Assembly: GCF_003309065.1 (NCBI RefSeq)
Contig: NZ_POAF01000002.1
Location: 310,001-374,000 of the forward strand
Direction: 5' to 3'
Length of the DNA stretch: 64,000 nt
Origin: Glutamicibacter soli
GTDB taxonomy: Bacteria > Actinomycetota > Actinomycetes > Actinomycetales > Micrococcaceae
This document shows positions 46,813 through 54,800 of the stretch, piece by piece (the first letter of the stretch is position 1; each line of letters begins with the position of its first letter). Position numbers and translations under genes: made by a program. The notes below the pieces were generated by a model, which saw only the letters and a program-made list of their open reading frames with translations, searched no databases and was not told where the DNA came from.

Positions 46813-48216
46813 TTAGCTGTGGCGATGCAGGCGGCGTGCCGCCTCGGCCAACGAGCCGGAGAGCGACGGGTAGACCGTGAAGGTCTCAGCCACGTCATCC
46901 ACATGCAGCGAATTCTGCACGGCGAGAGCCAAAGAGAAGATCAGTTCGCTGGCGCGCGGCGCCACGACCACGCCGCCGATGACGGTTCCGGACCCCTTGC
47001 GGGAAACGATCTTGACGAAGCCCTGGTCCACGTTCATCATCTTCGCGCGGGCATTGGTGTTCAGGTCGACCTTGATGATGTTGGCCTGGTACTTGCCTTC
47101 GGCCACGGCCCGCTGGGTCACGCCGACGGTGGCGATCTCCGGGGAGGTGAAGATGTTGGAGGCCACCAGGTCGAGGTTCAGCGGCTTGACCGAGTCGCCC
47201 AGCAGGTGGGCGACGGCGATGCGTCCCTGCATGGCGGAGACGGAAGCCAGCGCGAACACACCGGTGCAGTCGCCGGCGGCGTAGATGTTGGTGGCGGTGG
47301 TACGGGATACGCCGTCAACCTGGATGTGTCCGGACTTGGTCAGCTGCACGCCGGCCTCTTCCAGGCCCAGGCCTTCGGTGTTGGGAATGGAACCCACTGC
47401 GACCAGGCAGTGGCTGCCTTCCAGCACGCGGCCGTCGGCCAGGGTCACGAAGACCTTGTCGCCCTTGCGCTCCACGCCTTCGGCGCGGGCCTGGGCCACG
47501 ACGTTCACGCCATTGGACTTGAACACGTCCTCCAGCACGCCGGCCGCGTCCGCGTCCTCGCCCGGAAGCACGCGGTCGCGCGAGGAGACCAAGGTCACCT
47601 TGGCGCCCAGCAGGTTGTAGGCGGAGGCGAACTCGGCACCGGTGACACCGGAACCGATGACGATCAGGTGCTCGGGCACCTCGTTCATGTTGTAGATCTG
47701 GGTCCAGTTGAAGATGCGCTCCCCGTCCGGCTTCGCGGTCGGAAGCTCACGCGGATGGGCGCCGACCGACAGCAGGATCGCGTCGGCTTCGACGGTCTGC
47801 TCGGATCCGTCGGGGCGGGAAACCTGGACGGTGCGGTTGTCCACCAGGCGGCCTTCGCCAATGATGATGCGCACGCCGGCACGTTCGAGGGTGGTGCGGA
47901 TATCGCCGGACTGCTCCTTGGCAAGGGCCAGCAACCGGTGGTTGACCACCGAAAAGTCGGTTACTGCCGAATCCAGTCCGTCCACGTGGACGCCGAAGGT
48001 CTCCGCGTGCTTGACGCGGCGCACCGCGTCCGCGGTGGCGATGAGGGTCTTCGACGGCACAACGTCGGTCAGCACGGCTGAACCACCCATGCCCGCACGT
48101 TCCACCACGGTGACATTGGCTCCCAGCTGGGCCGCGCCCATGGCCGCTTCATAGCCGCCGGGACCGCCGCCGAGAATTACCAATCGGGTTGCTTCATTCC
48201 TACGTTCTGCGCTCAC
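46813..48216 (-). CDS. NAD(P)H-quinone dehydrogenase, LpdA-like flavoprotein
   Basis: A 467-residue pyridine-nucleotide-disulfide reductase-fold flavoprotein. FAD loop RLVILGGGPGGYEAAMGAAQLG (about residues 11-32), NAD loop VIGSGVTGAEFASAYNLLGA (about 184-203), IYAAGDCTG (about 308-316), dimerisation domain 350-467. The redox loop reads GMGGSAVLTDVVPSK (about 42-56) and has no cysteine pair, and the C-terminus has YPSLSGSL without the His-Glu pair. So it cannot be an E3/lipoamide dehydrogenase; it matches M. tuberculosis LpdA (Rv3303c) type quinone reductases. Divergent from the phosphorylase at 48342. Confidence 0.9.
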   Translation of the reverse strand: MSAERRNEATRLVILGGGPGGYEAAMGAAQLGANVTVVERAGMGGSAVLTDVVPSKTLIATADAVRRVKHAETFGVHVDGLDSAVTDFSVVNHRLLALAKEQSGDIRTTLERAGVRIIIGEGRLVDNRTVQVSRPDGSEQTVEADAILLSVGAHPRELPTAKPDGERIFNWTQIYNMNEVPEHLIVIGSGVTGAEFASAYNLLGAKVTLVSSRDRVLPGEDADAAGVLEDVFKSNGVNVVAQARAEGVERKGDKVFVTLADGRVLEGSHCLVAVGSIPNTEGLGLEEAGVQLTKSGHIQVDGVSRTTATNIYAAGDCTGVFALASVSAMQGRIAVAHLLGDSVKPLNLDLVASNIFTSPEIATVGVTQRAVAEGKYQANIIKVDLNTNARAKMMNVDQGFVKIVSRKGSGTVIGGVVVAPRASELIFSLALAVQNSLHVDDVAETFTVYPSLSGSLAEAARRLHRHS

Positions 48217-48305
48217 GCTTCCTATTGTTCACCATGGGCGGATATTGCGCACATCGCCGCCGTTGGCCGCCGGGCGTGATTTTGGTTGTGAAGCACTGGT
48301 TTCGC

Positions 48306-48334
48306 CTGACAAAGCGCCCCGTGGACGGTAGCGT
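48306..48334 (+). promoter_or_regulatory. Leaderless promoter of purine nucleoside phosphorylase
   Basis: CTGACA (48306-48311), 17-bp spacer, TAGCGT (48329-48334), then seven bases to the GTG at 48342. This geometry places transcription start at the start codon, with no Shine-Dalgarno. Confidence 0.6.
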
Positions 48335-48341
48335 ATTTCAC

Positions 48342-49151
48342 GTGACTGATATGCATAATGACCCACAAGTTCTCGCTGCCGAGGCTGCCCAGGCGATCGC
48401 CGAGCAGACCGGAGTAGCAAAGCATGACATCGCCCTGGTCTTGGGCTCCGGCTGGGGACAGGCCGCAGAGCTGGTCGGCGAAACCACCCACACCCTGGAC
48501 GCCACCACGATTCCGGGCTTCCACGCCGCCGCGGTCCCAGGCCACAAGGGCACCATTTCCTCGATCCTGACCGAATCCGGCAAGCGCGTGCTGGTGCTCG
48601 GCGCCCGCACCCACTTCTACGAAGGCCGCGGCGTGCGCGCGGTGGTCCACCCGATCCGCACCGCGGCGGCTGCAGGCTGCACCCAGCTGGTGCTGACCAA
48701 CGGCTGCGGCGGCCTGAACGAAAACTGGGCCCCGGGCACCCCGGTCATGATTTCCGACCACATCAACCTGACCGCTGCCTCCCCGCTGGAGGGCGCGACC
48801 TTCGTCGACCTGACCGACCTGTACTCCTCGCGCATCCGCGGCATCGCCCGCGAGGTCGATTCCACCCTGGACGAGGGCGTGTACGCCCAGTTCACCGGCC
48901 CGCACTACGAGACCCCTGCCGAGGTGCAGATGGCCAAGCGCATCGGCGCCGACCTGGTGGGCATGTCCACCGCGCTGGAAGCCATCGCCGCACGCCATGA
49001 AGGCATGGAGATCTTCGGCATGTCCCTGGTGACCAACCTGGCTGCCGGCATCAGCCCGGTGCCGCTGAGCCACGAGGAAGTCATCGAAGCCGGCCAGGCC
49101 GCCGGCCCGCGCATTTCCAAGCTCCTGGCGCAGATCATCGCCCGTCTCTAG
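48342..49151 (+). CDS. Purine-nucleoside phosphorylase
   Basis: A 269-residue trimeric-type PNP (PNP/MTAP family): splits purine nucleosides with phosphate to a free base and ribose-1-phosphate or deoxyribose-1-phosphate. Motifs are LVLGSGWGQAAE (about residues 28-39, phosphate serine), FPGFH-like IPGFHAAAVPGHKGTI (about 53-68), GARTHFYEG (about 86-94), TNGCGGLN (about 115-122), FTGPHYETPAEVQM (about 183-196) and VGMSTALEAIAARHEGM (about 203-219). The GTG at 48342 suits the promoter; an in-frame ATG is at 48351. Followed by phosphomutase and deoC, giving a pentose-salvage route. Confidence 0.93.
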   Translation: MTDMHNDPQVLAAEAAQAIAEQTGVAKHDIALVLGSGWGQAAELVGETTHTLDATTIPGFHAAAVPGHKGTISSILTESGKRVLVLGARTHFYEGRGVRAVVHPIRTAAAAGCTQLVLTNGCGGLNENWAPGTPVMISDHINLTAASPLEGATFVDLTDLYSSRIRGIAREVDSTLDEGVYAQFTGPHYETPAEVQMAKRIGADLVGMSTALEAIAARHEGMEIFGMSLVTNLAAGISPVPLSHEEVIEAGQAAGPRISKLLAQIIARL

Positions 49152-49226
49152 GCCCGGGCCGGGGCGGCGGCCAACCGGTCGCCGCTTCGTAACGCGCGTG
49201 TGAGTAAGAACTAGGCAGGGAGAAGA

Positions 49227-50945
49227 ATGGAAAACGTATCCGCACAGGGCCAGCTGCTGGAGACCGCGACCGCTTGGGCGGCCGCAGACCCGGACGAGGC
49301 GACCCGCACCGAGCTGCAGGAGCTGGTTTCCCGCGCGGGGACCGACGCCGCGGCAATGGAGGACCTGTCCGACCGCTTCAGCGGGGTGCTGGAATTCGGC
49401 ACCGCCGGGCTGCGCGCCGAATTGGGCGCAGGCCCCATGCGGATGAACCGCGTCGTGGTGCTGCGCACCGCAGCGGGCATCGCCCGCTTCCTTGAGCAGC
49501 AGGCCGACGGGGCCTACACCCCGAAAGTGGTCATCGGCTTCGATGCCCGCTACAACTCGGACGTATTCGCCCGGGATTCGGCCGCCGTATTCACCGCCGC
49601 GGGCTTCGATGTGCTGCTGATGCCGGCGCCGTTGCCCACCCCGGTGCTGGCCTGGGCGGTACGCCGCTTTGCCGCGGAAGCCGGCGTCATGGTCACCGCA
49701 AGCCACAACCCTCCGCGCGACAACGGCTACAAGGTCTACATCGGCGGCCGCGCCTCTAACGACGCCGGCCGCGGCGCGCAGATCGTCTCCCCCATCGACG
49801 CCCAAATCGCGGCGCTGATCGACCACGAGCAGCCGGCCTGCCAGATCCCGCAGGCGGACTCCGGATGGCTGGTGCTGCCCGCCGCGGGCGCCGAGGGCGA
49901 TATCGAAGCCGAGTACCTGGCCGCCATCGGCCCGGTTGTCGAGCCGCAGCCGGATCGCGACCAGCTGCGCGTGGTGGTCAGCGCCATGCACGGCGTGGGC
50001 GGGCACACCATGCGCCAAGCCCTGCTGAACGCCGGGTTCGGCGACGTGCACATGGTCGCCGCGCAGGAGCATCCGGACCCGGAGTTCCCCACCGTGAAGT
50101 TCCCCAACCCCGAGGAGCCGGGAGCCATCGACCTGTCGCTGGAACTGGCCCGCGAAGTGGGGGCGGACCTGGTGATCGCCAACGACCCAGACGCCGACCG
50201 CTGCGCCGCGGCAGTGGAAGACCAGGGCGCCTGGCGCATGCTGCGCGGCGACGAGGTGGGCTGGCTGCTGGGCGACCACCTGGCCACCCGCCTGCCCGAA
50301 GGCCGCAAGCTGGGCAATTCCATCGTTTCCTCGCGCATGCTGGCTGCCATCGCCAAGGATGCAGGGCGCGAGCATGAGGAAACCCTGACCGGCTTCAAGT
50401 GGATCTCCCGCGTGGAGAACCTCGGCTTCGGCTACGAGGAGGCGCTGGGCTACTGCGTCGCCCCGGACCTGGTCCGCGACAAGGACGGCATCTCCGCCGG
50501 CGTGATGCTCGCAGACCTGGCCGCGCAGCTGAAGGCCGCCGGAAGCAGCATCCCGCAGCGGCTGGATGAGCTGGCAGCCCGCCACGGCGTGCACGTGACC
50601 GACCAGCTCTCGCTGCGCTTCACCGACCTGGCGCAGATTCCAGTGCTCATGGACAAGATCCGCACCAATCCCCCGGAGCATCTGGGCGGATCCGCGGTCA
50701 GCGAGGTCACCGACCTTTCCCAGGGCTCCGAGAAGCTCCCGGCCACCGATGCCATGGTGCTGCACACATTCTCCGGTGCGCGGGTCATCATCCGCCCGTC
50801 GGGAACCGAGCCGAAGCTGAAGTGCTACCTGGAAACCATCGAGCCGGTGGATGACATCGCGCAGGTTGCCCAGGCCCGCCTCGATGCCACGACTCAGGTC
50901 CTGGCCATCAAGGAACAACTGGCCGCGTACCTGAACGCCAACTAG
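49227..50945 (+). CDS. Phospho-sugar mutase (phosphopentomutase/phosphomannomutase type)
   Basis: A 572-residue alpha-D-phosphohexomutase. Catalytic serine loop [19 protein letters not shown] (about residues 154-172), metal loop [13 protein letters not shown] (about 317-329), sugar-binding loop GDEVGW and GFKWI (about 341-395), phosphate-binding loop [14 protein letters not shown] (about 523-536). It lies between PNP and deoC (75 and 43 bp gaps), so converting (deoxy)ribose-1-phosphate to the 5-phosphate for DeoC is a likely role, although the sequence is of the general phosphomannomutase/PGM2 type. GGGAGAAG precedes the ATG. Confidence 0.92.
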   Translation: MENVSAQGQLLETATAWAAADPDEATRTELQELVSRAGTDAAAMEDLSDRFSGVLEFGTAGLRAELGAGPMRMNRVVVLRTAAGIARFLEQQADGAYTPKVVIGFDARYNSDVFARDSAAVFTAAGFDVLLMPAPLPTPVLAWAVRRFAAEAGVMVTASHNPPRDNGYKVYIGGRASNDAGRGAQIVSPIDAQIAALIDHEQPACQIPQADSGWLVLPAAGAEGDIEAEYLAAIGPVVEPQPDRDQLRVVVSAMHGVGGHTMRQALLNAGFGDVHMVAAQEHPDPEFPTVKFPNPEEPGAIDLSLELAREVGADLVIANDPDADRCAAAVEDQGAWRMLRGDEVGWLLGDHLATRLPEGRKLGNSIVSSRMLAAIAKDAGREHEETLTGFKWISRVENLGFGYEEALGYCVAPDLVRDKDGISAGVMLADLAAQLKAAGSSIPQRLDELAARHGVHVTDQLSLRFTDLAQIPVLMDKIRTNPPEHLGGSAVSEVTDLSQGSEKLPATDAMVLHTFSGARVIIRPSGTEPKLKCYLETIEPVDDIAQVAQARLDATTQVLAIKEQLAAYLNAN

Positions 50946-50988
50946 TACCTGCCGCCCACGTAGGCGGCACCAACAATTCGAGGACATC

Positions 50989-51675
50989 ATGACTGAACTA
51001 AGCGCCCGCGACATCGCCGGCTACATCGACCACACCCTGCTGGCGGCCAACGCCTCGCGCGAGCAGATCGTGGCGATCTGCGAGGAAGCCAAGAAGTACG
51101 AATTCAAGTCCGTGTGCGTGAACCCGGTGTGGACTTCGACTGTCGCCCGCGAGCTGGAGGGCTCGGACGTCCTGACCTGCACGGTGATCGGATTCCCTCT
51201 GGGAGCTTCCGCCACCGCCACCAAGGTGTTCGAAACCACCCAGGCCGTCGCCGACGGCGCGAACGAGATCGACATGGTCATCGACATCGCCGCCGCCCTG
51301 CGCGGGGACCGCGACGCACTGGTCAATGAGATCTTCGCCATCGCCCAGGCCGCCCATGACGGCGGAGCGATCCTGAAGGTCATCATCGAGACCTGCCTGC
51401 TGACCGAAGATGCGAAGGTCCTGGCCTGCGAAGCAGCCAAGGCCGCCGGCGCCGATTTCGTCAAGACCTCCACCGGCTTCTCCACCGGCGGGGCCACCGT
51501 GGAAGACGTGGCACTGATGCGCCGCACTGTTGGCCCCGAGATGGGCGTGAAGGCCTCGGGCGGCGTGCGCAGCCTGGAAACCGCGCGCGCAATGATCGAA
51601 GCCGGTGCAACAAGGCTAGGTTCCAGCTCAGGAGTTGCTATCCTAGAGGGAGAGCAAAGCGGTTCCAGCTACTAG
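50989..51675 (+). CDS. deoC: Deoxyribose-phosphate aldolase
   Basis: A 228-residue TIM-barrel class I aldolase that splits deoxyribose-5-phosphate to acetaldehyde and glyceraldehyde-3-phosphate. [23 protein letters not shown] starts the barrel, the Schiff-base lysine is in [15 protein letters not shown] (about residues 154-168), and [14 protein letters not shown] (about 185-198) holds the partner lysine. Length and order are normal. It closes the nucleoside salvage cluster begun by the phosphorylase. Confidence 0.96.
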   Translation: MTELSARDIAGYIDHTLLAANASREQIVAICEEAKKYEFKSVCVNPVWTSTVARELEGSDVLTCTVIGFPLGASATATKVFETTQAVADGANEIDMVIDIAAALRGDRDALVNEIFAIAQAAHDGGAILKVIIETCLLTEDAKVLACEAAKAAGADFVKTSTGFSTGGATVEDVALMRRTVGPEMGVKASGGVRSLETARAMIEAGATRLGSSSGVAILEGEQSGSSY

Positions 51676-51707
51676 GCAGCCGCATCGAAAGTCAACAAGG
51701 AGCAAAA

Positions 51708-51965
51708 GTGTACTCGAACGGCAAGAACACTGCCCATTCCGGTGAAGGTCGCCTGGCTGGCAACCTGGTCGCCTTCGTTATCTTCTTCGTGGTCTTCGCA
51801 GCCGCGTTGTACTCGCTGTCGTTCTGGACTTTTGAAAACGCCTGGATCCCATCCATCCTCTGCTTCGGCCTGACCATCATCGCCTTCGCAGTGCCGATGC
51901 ACCTCATGGGTCGCGCCGACAAGGCCGAGGACCTGGTTGCCTCCGCTTCGGAGTTCCAGAAGTAA
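51708..51965 (+). CDS. Small two-helix membrane protein
   Basis: An 85-residue protein with two hydrophobic helices (about residues 20-40 and 45-65), an N-terminal hydrophilic lead (MYSNGKNTAHSGEGR) and a charged tail (GRADKAEDLVASASEFQK). The GTG at 51708 follows an AAGGAG Shine-Dalgarno at a good distance. It is 32 bp after deoC and before a terminator, so could be co-transcribed with the salvage genes. No family recognised; perhaps a cytochrome-oxidase-associated or membrane-stress small protein, which cannot be decided. Confidence 0.75.
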   Translation: MYSNGKNTAHSGEGRLAGNLVAFVIFFVVFAAALYSLSFWTFENAWIPSILCFGLTIIAFAVPMHLMGRADKAEDLVASASEFQK

Positions 51966-51977
51966 ATCGCTTCATCA

Positions 51978-52007
51978 CAGCGGGGAGGCCTTCGGGCCTC
52001 CCCGCTG
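51978..52007 (+). terminator. Terminator after the salvage cluster
   Basis: Perfect 13-bp arms CAGCGGGGAGGCC / GGCCTCCCCGCTG closed by a TTCG tetraloop, followed by TTGCTTT. Confidence 0.9.
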
Positions 52008-52086
52008 TTGCTTTAACCGGGGTTCGGCCCAGGTCCCAGGCGCTGGTTCCGGCGCGGCCGGCATCCCGGCTTGTAGTGTAGGACCC

Positions 52087-52254
52087 ATGAATCCTTTGAT
52101 ACCCAACGCGTTTGAAGTAATTGTCTTTTACGTTGTCCCCCTGATTGTCACCGTGGTTCTGGCCGTCGTGGTCTACAAGCTCATCAAGGGTCCAGCGAAG
52201 GAAACTAACCGCCGCTGGATGTCGGAGGACCAGGATCCCGGCCACGAGGCTTAG
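52087..52254 (+). CDS. Small single-helix membrane protein
   Basis: A 55-residue protein: MNPLIPNAFEVIVFYVVPLI with a hydrophobic helix of about residues 8-31, then the charged cytoplasmic tail KGPAKETNRRWMSEDQD. A -10-like TAGTGT (52074-52079) ends 7 bases before the ATG, suggesting a leaderless start; no good -35 was found. It is too short for ordinary gene-finding thresholds but its composition and clean hydrophobic segment look coding. Upstream of the P-type ATPase by 145 bp. Function unknown. Confidence 0.55.
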   Translation: MNPLIPNAFEVIVFYVVPLIVTVVLAVVVYKLIKGPAKETNRRWMSEDQDPGHEA

Positions 52255-52399
52255 GCAGTTGTGAAGATCTGCCTGATATTTCCGTCACGACTGGCCCGTT
52301 GAACTTCATCCACGAACTTATCCCGTCTCCATGCCGGACATCGTTGCTATGGTGAGATTATTCGGTTCACAGGCGCTGACCAGTCGATAGGGAGACATC

Positions 52400-54298
52400 G
52401 TGAAGCTGGGACAACAGATTCGACGCTATCCGCTGTTGGCCGTTGCGGTCATCGCCCTGCTGGCCACCGGTGCCACGGCACTGGCCGGTATGGGCACCGC
52501 CAGCCGGTGGATCGCGTGGACTGCCATCGCAGTCGCCGTGCTGTGGATCGGCTCGGGAATGGTCAAGGACCTGCTGCGAGGCCGCTACGGGCTGGATATC
52601 CTGGCGTTGGTGGCGATCATCGCCTGCCTGCTGGTCGGCGAGTACCTGGCGTCCCTGATCATCGTGCTGATGCTTTCCGGCGGCGAGGCCCTTGAGGACT
52701 TCGCCCAGCGCCGGGCCACCAGTGAGCTCTCCGCGCTGCTCGACCGTTCTCCCCTGCAGGCCCACCTCGCTGCCGACGAATCCGGCCAGGACGTCACCGA
52801 CGTCCCGGTGGAGCAGGTGGAGGTCGGGGACCTGCTGCTGGTGCGTCCCGGCGAGCTGGTGCCGGTTGACGGCCTGATGCGTTCCGAAGCAGGAAGCTTC
52901 GACGAATCCTCGCTGACCGGCGAACCGGTTCCGGTGGTCCATGCCAGGGGTTCCGAGGTGATGTCGGGGTCGGTCAACGGGTCGCAGGCCGTGTACCTGC
53001 AGGCGTTGCGGCACAGCGGCGACAGCCAGTACCAGCAGATCATCGAGCTGGTGCGACAGGCCCAGGATTCCAAGGCGCCGGTGGTGCGTTTGGCCGACAA
53101 GTTCGCGATTCCCTTCACCCTGCTTTCATTGCTGATTGCCGGGATCGCCTGGGCGGTGTCCGGGGATCCGGTGCGTTTCGCCCAGGTCCTGGTGCTCGCC
53201 ACCCCCTGTCCCCTGCTGATTGCCGTGCCGGTCGCCTTCCTGGGCGGCATGTCCCGTGCGTCCAAGGAGGGCGTGGTGGTCAAGGGAGGTTCGGTGCTCG
53301 AACAGCTCGCCAGGGTACGCAGCGCGGCCTTCGACAAAACCGGCACGCTGACCGCGGGCCGGCCCACGCTGGTAGGCATCCGGAGCCAACTTGATCCCGA
53401 TGACCTGCTGCAGCTCGTGGCCTCCGCAGAGCAGTTCTCCACCCATGTCATGGCCGCAGGCCTGACCGCGGCGCTCGCCGACCGCGGGCTGCCGCTGCTC
53501 CCGGCCGAAGACGCGCAGGAAGTCGCCACCAACGGCGTCAGCGCCCTGGTGGACGGACGCCGGGTAGCCGTGGGCAAGCCGTCGTTCATCGCCGTCTTGG
53601 ACCCGTCCCTGCAGCGGGTCGAGCTTGAACCCGGTCAATCCGCCGCCTACGTCGCGGTGGACGGAAAGTTTGCCGGCGCACTCCTGATGGCCGATGCCCC
53701 GCGTCCGGAAGCCTCCGCGGTGCTGCGCTGGATGCGCGACCACGGCGTGGAAAACCAGGTCATGCTCACCGGCGACGTGGAACAGACCGCGCACGGCGTC
53801 GCCGCCCAGGTGGGCATCGGCAAGGTCGAAGCGGAGCTTCGCCCGGGACAGAAGGTGCAGCTGCTCAAGGACATGCAGCCCCGGCCGGTGCTCATGCTGG
53901 GCGACGGCACCAACGACGCCCCGGCGCTGGCCGCCGCGGACATCGGCATGGCGATGGGTTCGCGCGGTTCCACCGCTGCCGGCCAGGCCGCCGACGCGGT
54001 GGTCCTGCGTGATTCGCTGGAACCCGTGGCCCAGGTGATGGCCATCAGCCGCTACACCCTGAGTGTCGCGCACAGCGCCATCTGGATCGGCATCGGCCTG
54101 AGCGTGGGGCTGATGCTGGTCGCCACCACTGGCGTGATCCCGGCCGTGACCGGAGCCCTGCTGCAGGAAGTCGTGGATCTGGTAGTCATCGTCTATGCGC
54201 TGCGCACGCTGCGCGGACCCCGCCCCGCCAACTTCCACGGCGCGTTGCCGGCCCCCTCGACCGTCGCCTTGGCGCAGCATGTGCGCAGCAGGGACTGA
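52400..54298 (+). CDS. P-type ATPase, heavy-metal-translocating type
   Basis: A 632-residue P1B-like ATPase exporting (probably) a metal or cation with ATP. There is no N-terminal HMA domain; the chain begins with helices (about residues 12-30 and 35-50). Phosphatase loop motif TGEPVPVVHA (about 174-183), ion-site helix ATPCPLLIAVPVAFLGG (about 270-286; CPL where many exporters have CPC), DKTGTLT (about 313-319, phosphorylated Asp), GDGTNDAPAL (about 506-515). A GTG start with GGGAG upstream. The metal cannot be assigned, since CPL is not diagnostic. It precedes the TPR gene by 7 bp. Confidence 0.88.
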   Translation: MKLGQQIRRYPLLAVAVIALLATGATALAGMGTASRWIAWTAIAVAVLWIGSGMVKDLLRGRYGLDILALVAIIACLLVGEYLASLIIVLMLSGGEALEDFAQRRATSELSALLDRSPLQAHLAADESGQDVTDVPVEQVEVGDLLLVRPGELVPVDGLMRSEAGSFDESSLTGEPVPVVHARGSEVMSGSVNGSQAVYLQALRHSGDSQYQQIIELVRQAQDSKAPVVRLADKFAIPFTLLSLLIAGIAWAVSGDPVRFAQVLVLATPCPLLIAVPVAFLGGMSRASKEGVVVKGGSVLEQLARVRSAAFDKTGTLTAGRPTLVGIRSQLDPDDLLQLVASAEQFSTHVMAAGLTAALADRGLPLLPAEDAQEVATNGVSALVDGRRVAVGKPSFIAVLDPSLQRVELEPGQSAAYVAVDGKFAGALLMADAPRPEASAVLRWMRDHGVENQVMLTGDVEQTAHGVAAQVGIGKVEAELRPGQKVQLLKDMQPRPVLMLGDGTNDAPALAAADIGMAMGSRGSTAAGQAADAVVLRDSLEPVAQVMAISRYTLSVAHSAIWIGIGLSVGLMLVATTGVIPAVTGALLQEVVDLVVIVYALRTLRGPRPANFHGALPAPSTVALAQHVRSRD

Positions 54299-54305
54299 GT
54301 TGATC

Positions 54306-54800
54306 ATGGATTCTTGGCAACATCGGATCGATGGCTTTTGGCAAGCAGCCCCGAGCAAAGACGCCATGACGCTGGGTGTGGAGCTGGAGCTCCTTGTGGA
54401 GTCCGGGATTCCTGCCGGGCATGCGGCATTCGAACGCGCCAGCCTGCACGACTACCTCGGCGAGGAGGAACAAGCGATACCGCTGTACCGGATGGCTCTG
54501 GAGAGCGGGACGCTGAGCCCTGCCAAATGCAGCGAGGCAAGAATCCAGCTCGCCAGCAGCCTGAGGAATATTGGTGAACCCGGACCGGCGGCCGCAGTGC
54601 TCCAGGACATCGGGCCCGACGACCCGCTGCATGCCGATGCGCAGGCGTTCCTGGCGCTCGCGCTGTTCGACGCCGCAGAAGCGTCGGCAGCATTGAAAAC
54701 CGCTCTGACGGCGCTCGCACCGGCCCTGCAACTTTATGCTGGACCGGTGCGCCGCTACGCGCAGGAGCTAGGGAACAGGCATCTGCCCGAAACTCGCTAG
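54306..54800 (+). CDS. Tetratricopeptide-repeat protein
   Basis: A 164-residue soluble protein made of helical pairs with TPR-like spacing: GVELELLVESGIPAGHAAFERASLHDYLGEEEQAIPLYRMALESG (about residues 20-64), followed by ARIQLASSLRNIGEPGPAAAVLQDIGPDDPLHADAQAFLALALF (about 74-117) and a last helix. ATG 54306 is preferred over in-frame starts inside the ATPase gene. It starts 7 bp after the P-type ATPase, so probably co-transcribed, perhaps as an accessory scaffold. It overlaps the mfd stop by 4 bp (convergent). Role unknown. Confidence 0.82.
   Translation: MDSWQHRIDGFWQAAPSKDAMTLGVELELLVESGIPAGHAAFERASLHDYLGEEEQAIPLYRMALESGTLSPAKCSEARIQLASSLRNIGEPGPAAAVLQDIGPDDPLHADAQAFLALALFDAAEASAALKTALTALAPALQLYAGPVRRYAQELGNRHLPETR

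Noticed and set aside
48222-51014. 930-codon open frame opposite the phosphorylase, phosphomutase and deoC start
   Set aside because: Would replace three clear enzyme genes; product is low-complexity Gly/His/Arg/Gln-rich.
54195-54305. Longer N-terminus for the TPR protein
   Set aside because: It would lie inside the P-type ATPase gene and has Arg/Pro/Cys-rich antisense-like sequence.
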